This document shows positions 22,821 to 34,701 of a DNA stretch of 64,000 nucleotides, piece after piece. The position numbers and the translations under genes were made by a program. Positions within the stretch are counted from its first letter, which is position 1; every line of letters begins with the position of its first letter. The notes under the pieces were generated by a model. The model was not told where the DNA came from and did not search any database. It saw only the letters and a list, made by a program, of their open reading frames with translations. This DNA is from Darksidea phi (lineage: Eukaryota; Ascomycota; Dothideomycetes; Pleosporales; Lentitheciaceae): assembly GCA_030770425.1 (NCBI GenBank), contig JASJFT010000166.1, forward strand, positions 1-64,000, read 5' to 3'.

Positions 22821-25619
22821 AGCCCCTTCCTCGCCGACAGTCTCTCCTGGTTCAAAGTCTTTTGCTTTCCTTTCTGCTCGGAGTAGACGTTTTTGGGATA
22901 AAATGGCGTTTGGGCTTTTTTGATGGATAAGGACGCTGGGTCTACACAGCGTACTCTCCTCCTATTCTTCCCGCTGGGTTTGGGTGATTAGCGGATCTGT
23001 GTGCGACCTAAATTGCGCTTGTATGAAAATGCGAAAGTAGGTGGTTTGCATGGGACGATAGGTGGACTTAGCATGCTCTGGACTTGTAATAATAAAATGC
23101 TCTGTTCGATTTTCTCCAAGTTTTCCTTCGCCGTGACGTACATGTTTTAATGCGTGAAGGGATTCGGGACGGGTCCAGAAGGTTGAGGTTGGAGATATAG
23201 GTGCAGTGGCGGGTTGAAAGAAGGTAATCATGAAATCCATGTCATCTGAAGTAACATCAGTCCTTATCTAAAAGTATAAAGTCCCATGCCCGTCCCCGTG
23301 TTTTGCCTTGCACTTCACGAGATCTGTGACTCCGGAATGTGGCTTAAAATTCGAGTATCAGAACAAATGTTGTGCGCTAGGAACCGATCTGCAATAAAAC
23401 TTTCGTCGGTCAACAGTCATGGGTGGAGAGAAGGGAAGAAGCTCTGGCAGATCTCAAAAAAATGGAGGTCTTCTTTTCGCTCCTCTTGTTCGAAGCCTTA
23501 ACCAAAACGTATTGAAGAGGTCTTCATGTTCGCGTGAGAGGAGTCACCAGATATGACTCTATGTCGTTGGAGTTACGTAAGATGTTATTGTTTGGCATGT
23601 TATTTCCTGGGACAGATACAACGTATTGGAAATAGAACTACATGCATGTATAGGAGGAATTGGTGAGCCCGTTTGACGAGCGAAATAGGGATGACTCGAG
23701 GTATGTGTGGCGACCTCCACATACGGGATTTCGACCGGCTGAATGGTTGGCCGTTGTTGGCGCCAAAAATGACACAAAGGGCGCGCATGGAGAAAGGATT
23801 TTCTGATGCGTGTTATGGAATAGTGCGAGACGCGTAGCTGCGTCTTCATTATACCTTCAATTTGCTTTTTGATAAAGTTCAAGCACTCTGATACCTTGCG
23901 GTCCTGATTTTGCCCTAAAGCATTTCCTCTGCGGGGTTACATGTCTGTTCGCTTGTGCTCTCCTATAAGAAAGACACGGTAAGCAGAGCGCTCTTGCGCA
24001 TGGAGGGCTAAAATTATTAGGTAATTCCTCGCATGTCTCGTCCGCGGTCTCCCTGTCCTTCGAATCATTGCGGTCCTTGCGGTACAATATCCAATCAGTA
24101 GCCTTACAGTTGCACAACGAAGACACTCCGAGAGAGCGGAACGCTGAGGAACTTCTCTCCTTCAAGATTCAAAAATAGCTCCTTTTGCACGCTGTGATTG
24201 TTTTTTGATAGGGTTCTTTCAAAACAGGTAGAGTAGGCTGTGATGACTAACTTCTTCTACGCCTGGACCTCATTAAAAATGTCAATCTTGTTTCGCCAGT
24301 ATTAAGAAAGCTACTAGATTGTGGAATGTCTATTCCTTCTACTGCGGACCTTGAAGAACAACCCTATTGGACCCCATGTTCTCTTCTCTAGCCGCGTGTC
24401 TGCGTACCGATTAGTCTCACGTTGATTCGGAAATGGCACTCATCTGTGGCTATCTGCTTTCTCCTTCTCTTCCTCCCGATAATAGGAGAGAACGATATCA
24501 GTGTATCTTTCGATCCATGTCCACAAACCATCTAGACAGAAATGCATTGGACGGTCGCAAGATACTGCGGTCTTTACACGCCCTAGGCTTCACGAGATAA
24601 CGTGATCGCTTACCTTCGCTAAGATTGGTTCTTGGGCTCTTTACGTCACCGTTTTCCCTTCGAGACTAGAGAATGAAAGCCAATTGTTTCATGCCTTCTC
24701 TATTCCGACTCTAAACGTTCGGTTCCCGGGTGGCTATGCTCTCCTTCACATACAAAGCGCACCAGTGGCTGCATATGGTAGCTCTGTCCTTTTGTGCGAG
24801 CAGAAATTCCGAGGTCAATACCGTGTGCTCTTTCTTTTGCTCTAGAGCACTAGCCTTTCGACAAAAGTATCATCCCGAATGGGAAGAGTCCTCTTGCCGA
24901 TTTCTGATCCGTGTTTTCCGGAAAGTGCTTTCCAAACGCTTTGAGCTTTACATCCATGGGCCATGATTGACGAGCAGGTACTACAGAACTAACAAATATG
25001 GTCAAAGTATAATTAGCCATATATCTGATGTTGTTCTTGCGCTTGTAGGGAAATAGAAGACTGTTGATGGTCGCCTCTGAGGCCGTCCAACGACATTGAG
25101 CTCTTTAAAGCCTCTGACTCCTAAGAGTACGAAGATTAAAATAAATCGAATATCTGTAAAACAAAGAGTGATATGTAGAAATACATTGCTATTACTTTAA
25201 CATTCCACAAGGAAGAAGCTGGGCAGCTCATAGCCGTCATTGGATTCAATTAATCGAACTATGAGCTTTCGTTCTGCTCTCCCATAATTCAAGCAACAAA
25301 TCAGTCATCGCAAGATGTGATGCTTGAGTGTGATGCTTTGACCTAAACCCTGCCTGCCATAAAGTCCAACGATATCCTTCTCGTATAGCTGTTGCCATTC
25401 TAGCCTCGACTAACAAACTTAGTGTGTTTGAAGGTGCCATACAAACAACTAACCTACCAGGTAATTAACATATTACCTGGCGCAGCTTCTAGCACGCTAC
25501 GATATGTCGCCCCACTAAGCCTAAACCTCGAATGTTACAAAGATAAGCCTTCACCGCTCGAGCACAACCTCACGGAACGCCTGGCCACTTCTCGAACCCT
25601 CCCGTTTGCCTCCGTCGCC
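22821..25619. other. Gene-poor stretch (2.8 kb)
   Basis: Between RCC1 and the MYND gene. Base composition is balanced and not RIP-like. Many short frames, none with a domain or splice-linked extension, except a short reverse-transcriptase-like frame listed separately. The segment may hold decayed transposon or an unrecognised non-coding transcript. Confidence 0.5.
25246..25440 (-). pseudogene. Possible non-LTR reverse-transcriptase fragment
   Basis: A 64-codon frame reads NTLSLLVEARM, then WQAGFRSKHHTQ and LAMTDLLLELWE. The order and spacing resemble the early palm region of LINE reverse transcriptases (a 'PI..LLNTLSK..E' helix, then 'Q.GFR..RST' and a helix with LL). No flanking RT motifs or catalytic YxDD are visible nearby, so it would be a truncated relic. 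Unlike the ends of the window it is not visibly RIP-mutated. The similarity is by eye only. Confidence 0.35.
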
Positions 25620-27174
25620 ATGCCGGACAAATGCAAGAATCGCGAACGGATCGCAGCCGCTGGCACAGTCGACATTCCCTTCATTCCCGTTGGCGCAATA
25701 CGGGGCTATCTCTGCTTTCGCTGCTTTGATCCCTCCAACAACATCCTGAAATGTTCAGCGTGCAAGCGCGCGGGTTACTGCTCGAAACAATGTCAGAAGC
25801 TCGATTGGTCAATAGCTCATAAGAATCATTGCAAGATCTTTAAGACGATTAATGAGGTTGAGGAACAGCAGTATCAGAGGGCGCGGACCTGGGCTGAGTA
25901 TCGTGAATATCTTGTGAGTGGGGATTCAGCTTTTTAGGTCTATGAGTTGTGGATAGAAGAAACTGACAAGTTCCGTGCAGCTGACAACTGTCCGTGTTAT
26001 ACGAAACGCTGCTCCAAATGACGAGGTTTTGCGCTACGTCGTACAGTCAGTCTTCCATTTTCCGCCCCTTGAGTACATCTTATGTTAAGCACTCACACAC
26101 AGAGCACAACCCTACTGCGCTTCCTGTCGTCGTACGGCTGTCCAGCTTGCCAATCGTCAAATTGCTCTGAAGCGCTGCGATCAATGCCGACTAGTATTCT
26201 CATGCGCGGACTGCGCCGACACGCCAGCGCACTCGCCCTCTGTCTGTAAAGGCTATCAAATCCATGCTCAAATCGAAGATTTCCGCGTTGGCTTCTTTGA
26301 GGACACTGGAAAAGCATCGCCTGTTACGTGCACGCAGTTCCCACGCAAAACTCGAAAACTACTTGCGGATGCTGCAGGTTGGTATGATTATTTCGTTAAT
26401 ATATCCGACAAGCCGCAGATTGCAGACATTATCAAGCCAGACTTCAGCGGACTCATGGATGTAGTTTCAGAAGTTGGAACGGCGAAAGAGATGGAGGATC
26501 AGGAGCGGATGCGCATGTTCCTTCTCTGTGCTTCGGATAATCTTACGATGCCGCTCACCATTGTATCGGCCCTCGAAGATATATCGTGGGAGAAGGCGCA
26601 TCTGAACATGCATCTTGTTGGTGCCACGGGTCGTGAATTAATTGCCCTTGGAAATTTCGAAGAGATCATACACCTCATGCCAGGCCTCCGGAGCCTACAC
26701 ATTACGGCCGCTGGACCAGGACTTGCGGGAGGCGATCTAGGGCAACAGGGCTCGCCTTTTCTCCCCAAAACAAGCGTGAATTGCTGTCCCCCCTGCACAC
26801 AGGATGGTCGAACGCGATCGATCTCCATCTATCAGGGCCTCTATCACGACTTTGCAAGGACATCAAACTACGACAAGCCCGATTTGGTTGTTTTGTTCAA
26901 CACTGGATGGATGGATGGCGACGATGCCGAGTCAGACTGGGCTCCGACGATTAAGCTGCTGGTTGGAGACGATGTGCCAGCACTATTCACGACATATAAT
27001 GAGCAGGAAGCACGGAATGAGAGCACAAAAATAAGGGAGATGGGCGCAAAGTTTCTAGTAGAGGTTGGGGAGAACAAGTGGAGCGGGTTGGTACCGGGAC
27101 CAGAGTTCATCGATGAAGAGTATGGGATGTGGTATCAGAATGCGTATAGATACGTTATTCAAGGCAAGAAGTAG
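25620..27174 (+). CDS. MYND zinc-finger protein with Mss51-like C-terminal domain
   Basis: Three exons, 25620-25913, 25981-26045, 26103-27174; introns 67 and 57 bp. 476 residues. A MYND zinc finger is at about residues 37-79 (CFRC, CSAC, YCSKQCQKLDW, HKNHC). A second Cys-rich patch follows at about 122-160 (CASC, CDQC, CADC). The C-terminal half (VSALEDISWEKAHLNMHLVGATG, LFNTGWMD, PALFTTYNEQEA) matches the Mss51/ZMYND C-terminal domain. In yeast Mss51 couples COX1 mRNA translation to cytochrome-oxidase assembly, but filamentous fungi have several proteins of this layout and I cannot say that this one is the mitochondrial Mss51; no clear presequence is seen. Start at 25620 gives a short lead into the finger; an earlier in-frame start is not needed. 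Confidence 0.85.
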
Positions 27175-29864
27175 TTGGAAAGAAATGGTCATGCTCTGCC
27201 TTTCCTCCTCTACATATACCATCATATAGGGAGACGTGCACCCAATGTTCATCAAACCTACGAGGTCAGAGCCGTTAAACCTCTGGCCTCTTGCGCTTCA
27301 AAACATCAAGCTCACAGCCGGTAAGATCATGTCCGTGTCCGCCTACCGAGTGCCCAACTACCGGATACTGGTTCTACTTTAGAAGCACCTTCACCACTCT
27401 AGTGTGACCAGACCATTTTCTTACATCTTCCCCAAATATTACGCAACTGCATCCCAAAATTTCCCCTTAACTGAAACCAAGTGCGGATTAAATGTATATA
27501 AGAGAAGACGGACACGCCATTGCGAAATGCAAAAAGAAGTGTAATGGATGACACAACAAGCTCACGGTCAGGCTGTCTTATTACTGTGCATAATTCTTTT
27601 TATAGTTTCTCTATCTCAATACACTGGCGATTCGAAAATACTTCCAGAATGATGGCATATTCGGTCTCAGAAGTGTCAAAGATCGGACATCTCTCTCCCT
27701 AGGGATACGTTCTGCCAATATATCGTCTCTTTGCTAAATTAGTAACAATCCGATCGATTGGGTTATTATTCGTCTATGAATTTATATATGCTGTTCTCTA
27801 TGGGCGAACGAAGATGATCATCTGTGAACAAAAAATTACGTTCATGTCTCTATTCCTTGGGTGAGAAGCTTGCTATGCGCTTTGGAGTGCGCTTTGTTCC
27901 TAAAGATCTAGATTCTGAGTATAATGGACAAATGAGCTTGGCCGATAAATCGTTCGAAAAGCTTCGAAAGACACGGCGATAGACTAGAAAATTGTTCTTC
28001 TATGTAGATACTCAAAAGTCAACAGAGTGGAAATGTCAACACACTTTTGTCCTGGTACTATAGTTAAAATGATACGCGTTCCTATCCTTCGCCATCAACT
28101 CTCCCAGTCATGTTACCTACAGTATATGCACCGGCGTATTGCTCGGCGTGAAACACACACTAACAATGTTCATCATTTTGGTATCGTCTAAGTTCACCTT
28201 CAGTAAACATGACTGCAAATGATCAAGCGCACCCATCATGTCCTGGATAGAAAACTGTGGCGTTTTCAGGCTGTGTCCTCTCTATTGAGACGTCTAGGGT
28301 AATGGTATCTGCTTGTGTGGGTGTGCTGCTCTATCACCGTTGAATTCTCTCAACGTTCTACTCTACTATTCTAACGCTTATCCCTTTTCGTCGCCTGCCA
28401 ATGTTCGAAACATCATCTTGTCGGTCGTGAACATCTCTCACTATCGATAGTACTGTGTACAGCCCTACAGCTCTATTATCGTGTATAAGGTATGAGCATA
28501 GCACCTCTACAGTGTCCAAACTCCTACAGTGTGTCGTGCGGACCTTACAAAGAGACTCCTACTGTGTAAATCCAAGCAAATGTTGGTGTAGGGAAATTCT
28601 CGAACCGAAATGATACCCCAGCCTGCCTATGCTGGGAAAGCAATTTGGACTCCTAATGCGACCAAAAACCGCGAGAAGGACGATTGATGTGCTCAATATC
28701 CATGAACAAATTTGTGTTGATGTCCGGTCCGCGCAAGAAACGAAAGCATTCGGGATGCATGTTCTGAATGGGGAGACTCTATGAGACTGTTTGAAGGACC
28801 GATCTTTTCTTTTTTAAGAGGGAAGTGGGACGGTGAAACAGACGTTGCAACGGGAAGAGGATGAAATTAATGTCTTGGACAACAATGATCGGAATCTGGA
28901 TTATATGTGGCTACTGGGAAAGGACCTTTGCACTCAACGTATCTCCTCCAAATATGCCAACTATGCTTCACAAAGTAGTTCGTGGGTTTCTGAGGTCTAA
29001 TAAATAATAAGAACGGGTGACATGACTCCAATGACAAGGAGAGTGTAAATATGCTAACACGCACATCTCTGGTCCTTGCCAGATGCCTTTTTGGCCGGCG
29101 AAAGCGCAAACTCACGGGGAATCCATGTAACCAAAACCATGGCAAGTTACCCTTGAAGCAGTGACAACCAGAGACATGCTCTTGGAGAGGTTGATGAACA
29201 GCATAGTTTCGTCGTTTCCGGTCTTCTTGCCTGGAGGGGGTAAATACACAGTACGATCGGAGCTCTTCATTTACCTTGTAATGTGCTCGTTGAGTATGTG
29301 TCGTAAACTGGAGTATTGTTGCGGGTAAAGACTGCGCTATGCATAAGCTATTATCATAGAGGAGAGAAATCGCTTGCTATATTATCGTGATCTGTTTCGA
29401 GAAGGGCATCTAGGGTCTCGAAGACGCGCTCGCCGTGAGCATGCCTACTTTTAGCAAAGTAGATGAGGATGACCTGTTCTAGTAGATGCGGATCACCACT
29501 GGCCTCTCCTGGTGCCTGGCGGTAAATTGGCTAATCACCGTATTCGTTGCGTGCCACCAACCAATGTTTATACCGTTGGCCTCGTGTCTGATGGCTTCGT
29601 TACATCCAACTTGGTATTCTTCAGTTTGATATTGGATAAATGTGAAAGTAGTAGATAGATTTCGTATTCAGGTATTTATAGTTGTGAAGACGAAGCCTGC
29701 CCAAGCCGTTTTTCGATTATAACGCCCATGAAAATGCCCATAAACTCCAACTTCCTTTGCAAAGTATCTCCACTCCCCTCACCCCTTCCGTTTCGAGCCG
29801 GGACTTGCGGCTCGCTTGTCACCGTCTTAGTGCCCTCGACGCCTCTCGTTCGGCCGCGTTGTAC
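27175..29864. other. Gene-poor stretch (2.7 kb)
   Basis: Between the MYND gene and RPB10. AT-richer than genic DNA but without the strong TpA excess of the window ends. I see no frame with domain content and no tRNA or other RNA gene. Confidence 0.5.
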
Positions 29865-30265
29865 CTAATTGAGGTTAGCCCCTGACCGGGACGTAGCCAA
29901 GCTGGCATTGGATTGTCGCGTGTGTTCTTGCATCTGCTTGCGCATCTGGGCGCGCTCCATGGTGGGGACGTACTTGAGCAGTTTCTCGATCAGGTCGACG
30001 TGTGTGAGGATCATGCGGCGGCAGCAGTAGCGTTGGAGGTTGAGCTCGTCGATGGCGTCGCTGCGAGTTCGGAAAGGTGGTTAGTCGGTCCCCGAATTAG
30101 TGAGAGAAACGTGGCAGGCTTACGCATCGCTCTTGTCATTGTCGATGGCCTCGAGGTATTTCTCCCAGAGGTCGCCCACGACCTGAGAAAGTCAGTGCGT
30201 GTCTACAGGTCTTCAGAGAGGTAGAGTACCTTGCCGCAGGAAAAGCAGCGGATGGGGATGATCAT
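29865..30265 (-). CDS. RPB10: RNA polymerase I/II/III shared subunit Rpb10 (RPABC5)
   Basis: Three exons: 30265-30230, 30182-30124, 30060-29865; introns 47 and 63 bp. The model gives 96 residues. It begins [12 protein letters not shown] and continues [10 protein letters not shown], then [19 protein letters not shown]; the CxxC plus CC set is the single zinc site that defines Rpb10. The subunit is common to all three nuclear RNA polymerases and lies at the Rpb2/Rpb3 interface. The conserved core ends near residue 72; about 24 further residues (rich in Gln, Arg, Ser) extend beyond the usual 65-71-residue proteins, unless an unrecognised 3' intron changes the end. It shares a short divergent promoter with UTP17. 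Confidence 0.93.
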
Positions 30266-30578
30266 TTTGGGAGGATAGGAGCTCGAACGTGATCTGTAGA
30301 GCTACGCGACCAATATGCGTCTACGTAAGTATCCACGGGTGAGGTTGTAGGTAGACGGTGAGCTTGTTCTAATGTTGTCGCGATGGTTCAAAGAAATTCG
30401 AAATGCCCGCGGCGGGTGCCAAGACCGAGAATTCTCCGGCGGTGAGCGGCTCAGCTCGGACCATCCGTCAAAATTGTTTCGAACTTTTGGCAGTAGAGAT
30501 TGGACTTTGGAAGAACAGCACTCAGTGCTCGCTTTTACCTCGTAATCTTCTCCGCTTTGCGGGACGTCCGTTCTCACA
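30266..30578. promoter_or_regulatory. Divergent promoter, RPB10 / UTP17
   Basis: 313 bp separate the two start codons. Both products serve ribosome production (polymerase subunit, pre-rRNA processing), so coordinated expression from one region is plausible; inferred from layout only. Confidence 0.45.
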
Positions 30579-33500
30579 ATGGCCGACATTAATGGTACGC
30601 CCAAGCTGAAAAGGAAGAGAGAAGGTGCGGAGCCGCAGCGGAAGAAGGTCAAAACGCAGAAAAAGATCATGGTAGAGGATGCGGAAGTCGAGACGGGTAC
30701 ACCACTGAAAGTGCCAATCGCGACACAGTCTTCATCGGAAGTGAGCATGAAGGCCACGCCTCCGCCGAAACCGAAGAAAGAGCCTACGCCGACGCCGCAA
30801 AGACCGCAGAGCAACGGCACACCCCTCGCGGGTAGCATAACCTCGAAAACGCGAAAGGACAAGAAAAGAGAGCAAAAACAAAGGAAAGCAGAGCTGAAAG
30901 CCGGGGGGGAAACGGAAGCATCTGTAGGGCAGGATATCTCCACTGCAGTGGTTGTCAACGGCGACCAGACGTCGAAGAAGGAAAAGAAGCAGAAAAAGCA
31001 CAAGGACAAGCTAGCTAATCAATGGTCCTTTTCCGACCCGCAAGGCGGCTGGTTTCTGCCGCAGGACCCAGTCTTTTCTCTCGATGAAAAGTACCTGCTC
31101 CTCGCCAAACTGAAGACTCTGGAAGTGTATGCGACCGACACGTCATTGCTGACCAGAGAGCTCCCGGTGGGCGCTTCTGGTGTTATTCTGTCTTATGCTG
31201 CATCTTCTGCACAGCCGAGCCATGTTTATATCGCCGACTCTGCCGGCATGATCACGCTCTGGGACTGGACGAATGGGTCAAAAGTCGGTCGCTGGGACAT
31301 CGGAGCGAACGTCCGACATTTGGATGTGGTGAAGCAACCGGACTCGGACCAAGACCTAATTTACGCCCACGAGACGGGTAACAGCCATGTTATCAATGTG
31401 CACGCTCTCCGAACCGGCGCTCAAGCCTCGAAGACGGAACTCAAACGGATATTGAAGACGAGCAAGCCCATCTCTGGAATCCAGGTTTTGCTCCAGGGCA
31501 AAATTGTTGTGGCAAGTTCTGCAAGCTCAATCATGATTGGCAAGCGTACAAAGCTCCACAAGACGACGGTGCAAGACTTTGAGTACATTTGGAGAGAGTT
31601 TGAGACTTCCGATCGCATCACCACCTTCAACGCCTACGTTCACATGCCGGATGTTGACAAGAGCAAGAAGTCGCAGCAAGACCCGAGAGATCACCTAGAC
31701 CTTGCGATAGGAAACAGTGAGGGTATCATCCACCTTTTTGAAGACATTTTATCATCCTTCGCCGCAATAGAGAAGAGTCAAAAAGATAAGGTAGGCAAGA
31801 TCGTCGGACCGGAAAGCCTCAGACCGAAGCGCCTTCATTGGCACAGAGAGGCTGTTGGATCAATCAAATGGTCGCTAGATGGTGTGTAGCATAAGTCCAA
31901 TTATGATGAGATCACGGTTAACAGGCTTAGGCAACTATCTTATCTCTGGAGGCGATGAGACTGTACTCACAATATGGCAACTTTCGACCGGAAAGCAACA
32001 GCACCTGCCCCACTTAACTGCGGCTGTCGAAAATGTTGTGGTATCTCCCTCTGGCGCCTCGTATGGTGTATCGCTGGCGAACAACTCTGTCATCGTCCTG
32101 TCAACATCAGAGCTCCAAGCCAAAACAAATATCATTGGTCTACAGTCCCGAAGGGTTCTTTTGGAGCAACTACCGCGCGAGTCTAACCTCAGCAATTACT
32201 CGTTCGAAATGCTCAGCCCAGTTCCCATGACCGTGGACCCGAAAAACAGTAGCCAGGTCATCTTTGCGACGCCCTCGTCCCAGCCCCATCACCAACGCGC
32301 AGGTTTCCTTCCTGAACCTTACGCCCAAACCTTTGATATCGCCACTCACCGACCTGTTTCACGGCAAGCTTTAACCCGAAACAACGCTACCGACCCAAAC
32401 ATAGATCCTGAAGGCAGGCGGATACGCGAGCCCAGTGTTCAATTTGTACAGACCAGTCACGACGGTGCATGGCTCGCTACCGTAGACGAGTGGCTCCCGC
32501 CCCGCTCTGCTATGGGCCACATCGAAGAAGGTGAATCCGCCGCTAACGAAGAGGAACGCCTTTTCCGTCGTGAGGTCTATCTCAAAATCTGGCGGTGGGA
32601 CGACAAGGGCGCGCAATGGGTGTTAGATACCCGTATCGATGCGCCGCACTTCCTCAAGGGAGTGTCTGCCCACGCTCGCGTCTTCGACCTTGTTGCCGAT
32701 CCTTCCCGAACTGGCTTTGCGACAGTTGGCGAAGACCGTATCGTCCGTCTTTGGAGACCCAAAACAAGGACTCGAGACGGTATTGTAGTTCGTGGAGGGG
32801 ACAGGACGCAAGGCCTCGTTACCTGGTCTCTGGATCGATCCGTAGAAATGGCCAACAAGCTTGACGTCGTTGAATCTGACCAGAACCCACAAGGTTCGTC
32901 GACATTACAAAGCTGTCGTCTAGCTTTCTCTGCAGACGGCTCCGCACTTGCAGCCGGCGTCTCATGGGTTTCAGAGGCAGACCCTGGTGTCATCCACATC
33001 ATTGATACTGACGAGGGCGTTATCCGGCGCTCGATTACAGAAATAGATGCAACCGCGCTCTCTGGTTTAGGCATCGTTGGTCGCTATCTAGTGGCTGTCA
33101 GTGGGTCCATTGCTGTGTGGGATATGGTTGTGGATCAGCTCGTTCACAGCATGCCCCTCGATACTTGCGGAGTCGACACCGCTCACCAACCACGGCTTGT
33201 CCGGCTAGCACTCAACGAAGAAGATGGCACCTTTGCTGTCTCATCACCACGTTTCGAAACGGAGGAGAGATCGAGGTCGCGAGATGCCAGAAGATTCCTG
33301 AACGCATCGACAAAAGTTTCTATTTTTGATCCAAGCCAACCTAAAGCACTCTGGACTCGCAGTATTCCGCAGGTCGTCCTAGCTCTTGTGTCCGCGAAGG
33401 GCGGAAGAGGCTACATTGCTCTAGACGCATCGTCTAGTATTCGTACCATCAGTCCCAAGGCCACTGCGCGGCAGCTCCCCACGCCGCCACCTGAGGTCGT

Positions 33501-33762
33501 ACCTCGCATTATCGCCAACAGCATCGAGGACGATAAAAATGATGATGGGTCCCAGAAGTCGTATTTACACCTAGAGGCGAGCGAAGAGCTATTGCGGGAT
33601 TCTGAGAACGACAAGCCAATCGTTCGGCCTGAACAACTACAGGAAATCTTTGATAGTGGATCTTCGCATACTCTGCCAGCAGTTAGAGACCTGTTCGATG
33701 CTGTTGTGGGACTGTATGCGCGAAAGCCAAGGGCGACGGGCTTCGCAGGGGCGGTACCGTGA
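30579..33762 (+). CDS. UTP17: U3 snoRNP / t-UTP WD-repeat protein Utp17 (Nan1, WDR75)
   Basis: Two exons, 30579-31881 and 31931-33762, with one 49-bp intron (GTGTGT donor, GTTAAC branch). I chose the acceptor at 31930 over the AG at 31924 because it gives WSLDGNYLISGGDE, the family pattern. 1044 residues. The first 150 are Lys-rich and disordered with nuclear/nucleolar basic clusters; the rest forms two WD-repeat propellers (YIADSAGMITLWDW, WSLDGNYLISGGDETVLTIW, FATVGEDRIVRLWRP, AAGVSWVSEADPGVIHIID). An acidic C-terminal tail follows. Utp17 belongs to the t-UTP/UtpA subcomplex that first binds nascent pre-rRNA and is needed for 18S rRNA maturation and Pol I transcription. Confidence 0.92.
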
Positions 33763-34701
33763 AGAAGTTTGAAATAGCTGGCACAATGTAGAAATCCAGT
33801 CTCCGTTGGACAAATAAGTCTTCCTTCCTCACAGGCCTTCCTCCTATACAGTCGCTAGATAAACAGGCCCCGTTGGTTGATGTTAAAAAGATCATCGCGC
33901 TATGCCCTTTTAGACGTCTCCGTTTTTTGGCGTTCCCGGCGCTGCACCAAACACCTTCCTACAACACGAACCAAGCGTAGTTCTCGCAGAATCGATGTTG
34001 ACGACCGTCTCAAAGCGAACGGAATGCGATACCCTAAGGGAAGTATGATCGTACCTAAAATTCGGTCCTTTAAGAGCGCTTGACAAGCGAGCCAGCAATC
34101 TCGCAATACCGCCACAGCGCGAGCATCAGCGTTTCAAACGAACATCTGCGCCACGCTGGGCATTTCATGCATCCCGGACCTTTTACATCCCTCTTCGGCT
34201 ATTGGAGGATCACATGGGCTCTTACCGGGATTTAAAAGGCCGCCTTCCTGCACGGAGTCCGGAGTGGATGGCCTCTAATATATTGAAACAAGGCCTTGCC
34301 CAATCAGGCATGTGCAAGAAACACCATATGTAAACGCACCACTCAAGGCACCTCGTGGGAGCGCCCGCCATGATTTTGAGATTCATTGGGGGTGAATGTA
34401 GTGATTTGAGGGAGGGGTCAAGGCGGGCATGGCCCGTGTCTTATGCGTACAGTGGGAGTTGCGTTGGACCTTGGCAGGCGTTTGTTTTAATTGTTAAAGA
34501 GCTGGATAGCCCGGTAGTGGGTGAGAAGAGTGCGGGCGCGCGTTTGTCTTTTTAGATTCTGTGTTGGTGATAGCGATCGTGTTCATATCTAACAGAATAC
34601 ATATCGCAAATCAGTAGTACGCGATAGATACCAAATAAACAGATCGCAAACATGGGTTATGGTACGCAAGGAACCCCATTTCGCCTGAAGTGGAAAAGAG
34701 C
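33763..34701. other. Intergenic, UTP17 3' side and PLC-like promoter
   Basis: No supported gene. It ends with an ATG at 34652 (MGYG followed by GTACGC) that could be a tiny first exon of the next gene, but no acceptable acceptor gives a usable intron length. Confidence 0.5.

Noticed and set aside
24730..24966. 78-codon plus-strand frame
   Set aside because: No domain, no conserved motif; chance frame in a gene-poor stretch.
31882..31924. Shorter 43-bp intron in UTP17
   Set aside because: It has the branch-like TTAAC directly at the acceptor and adds two residues not expected in the WSLDG-YLxSGG pattern; the AG at 31930 fits better.
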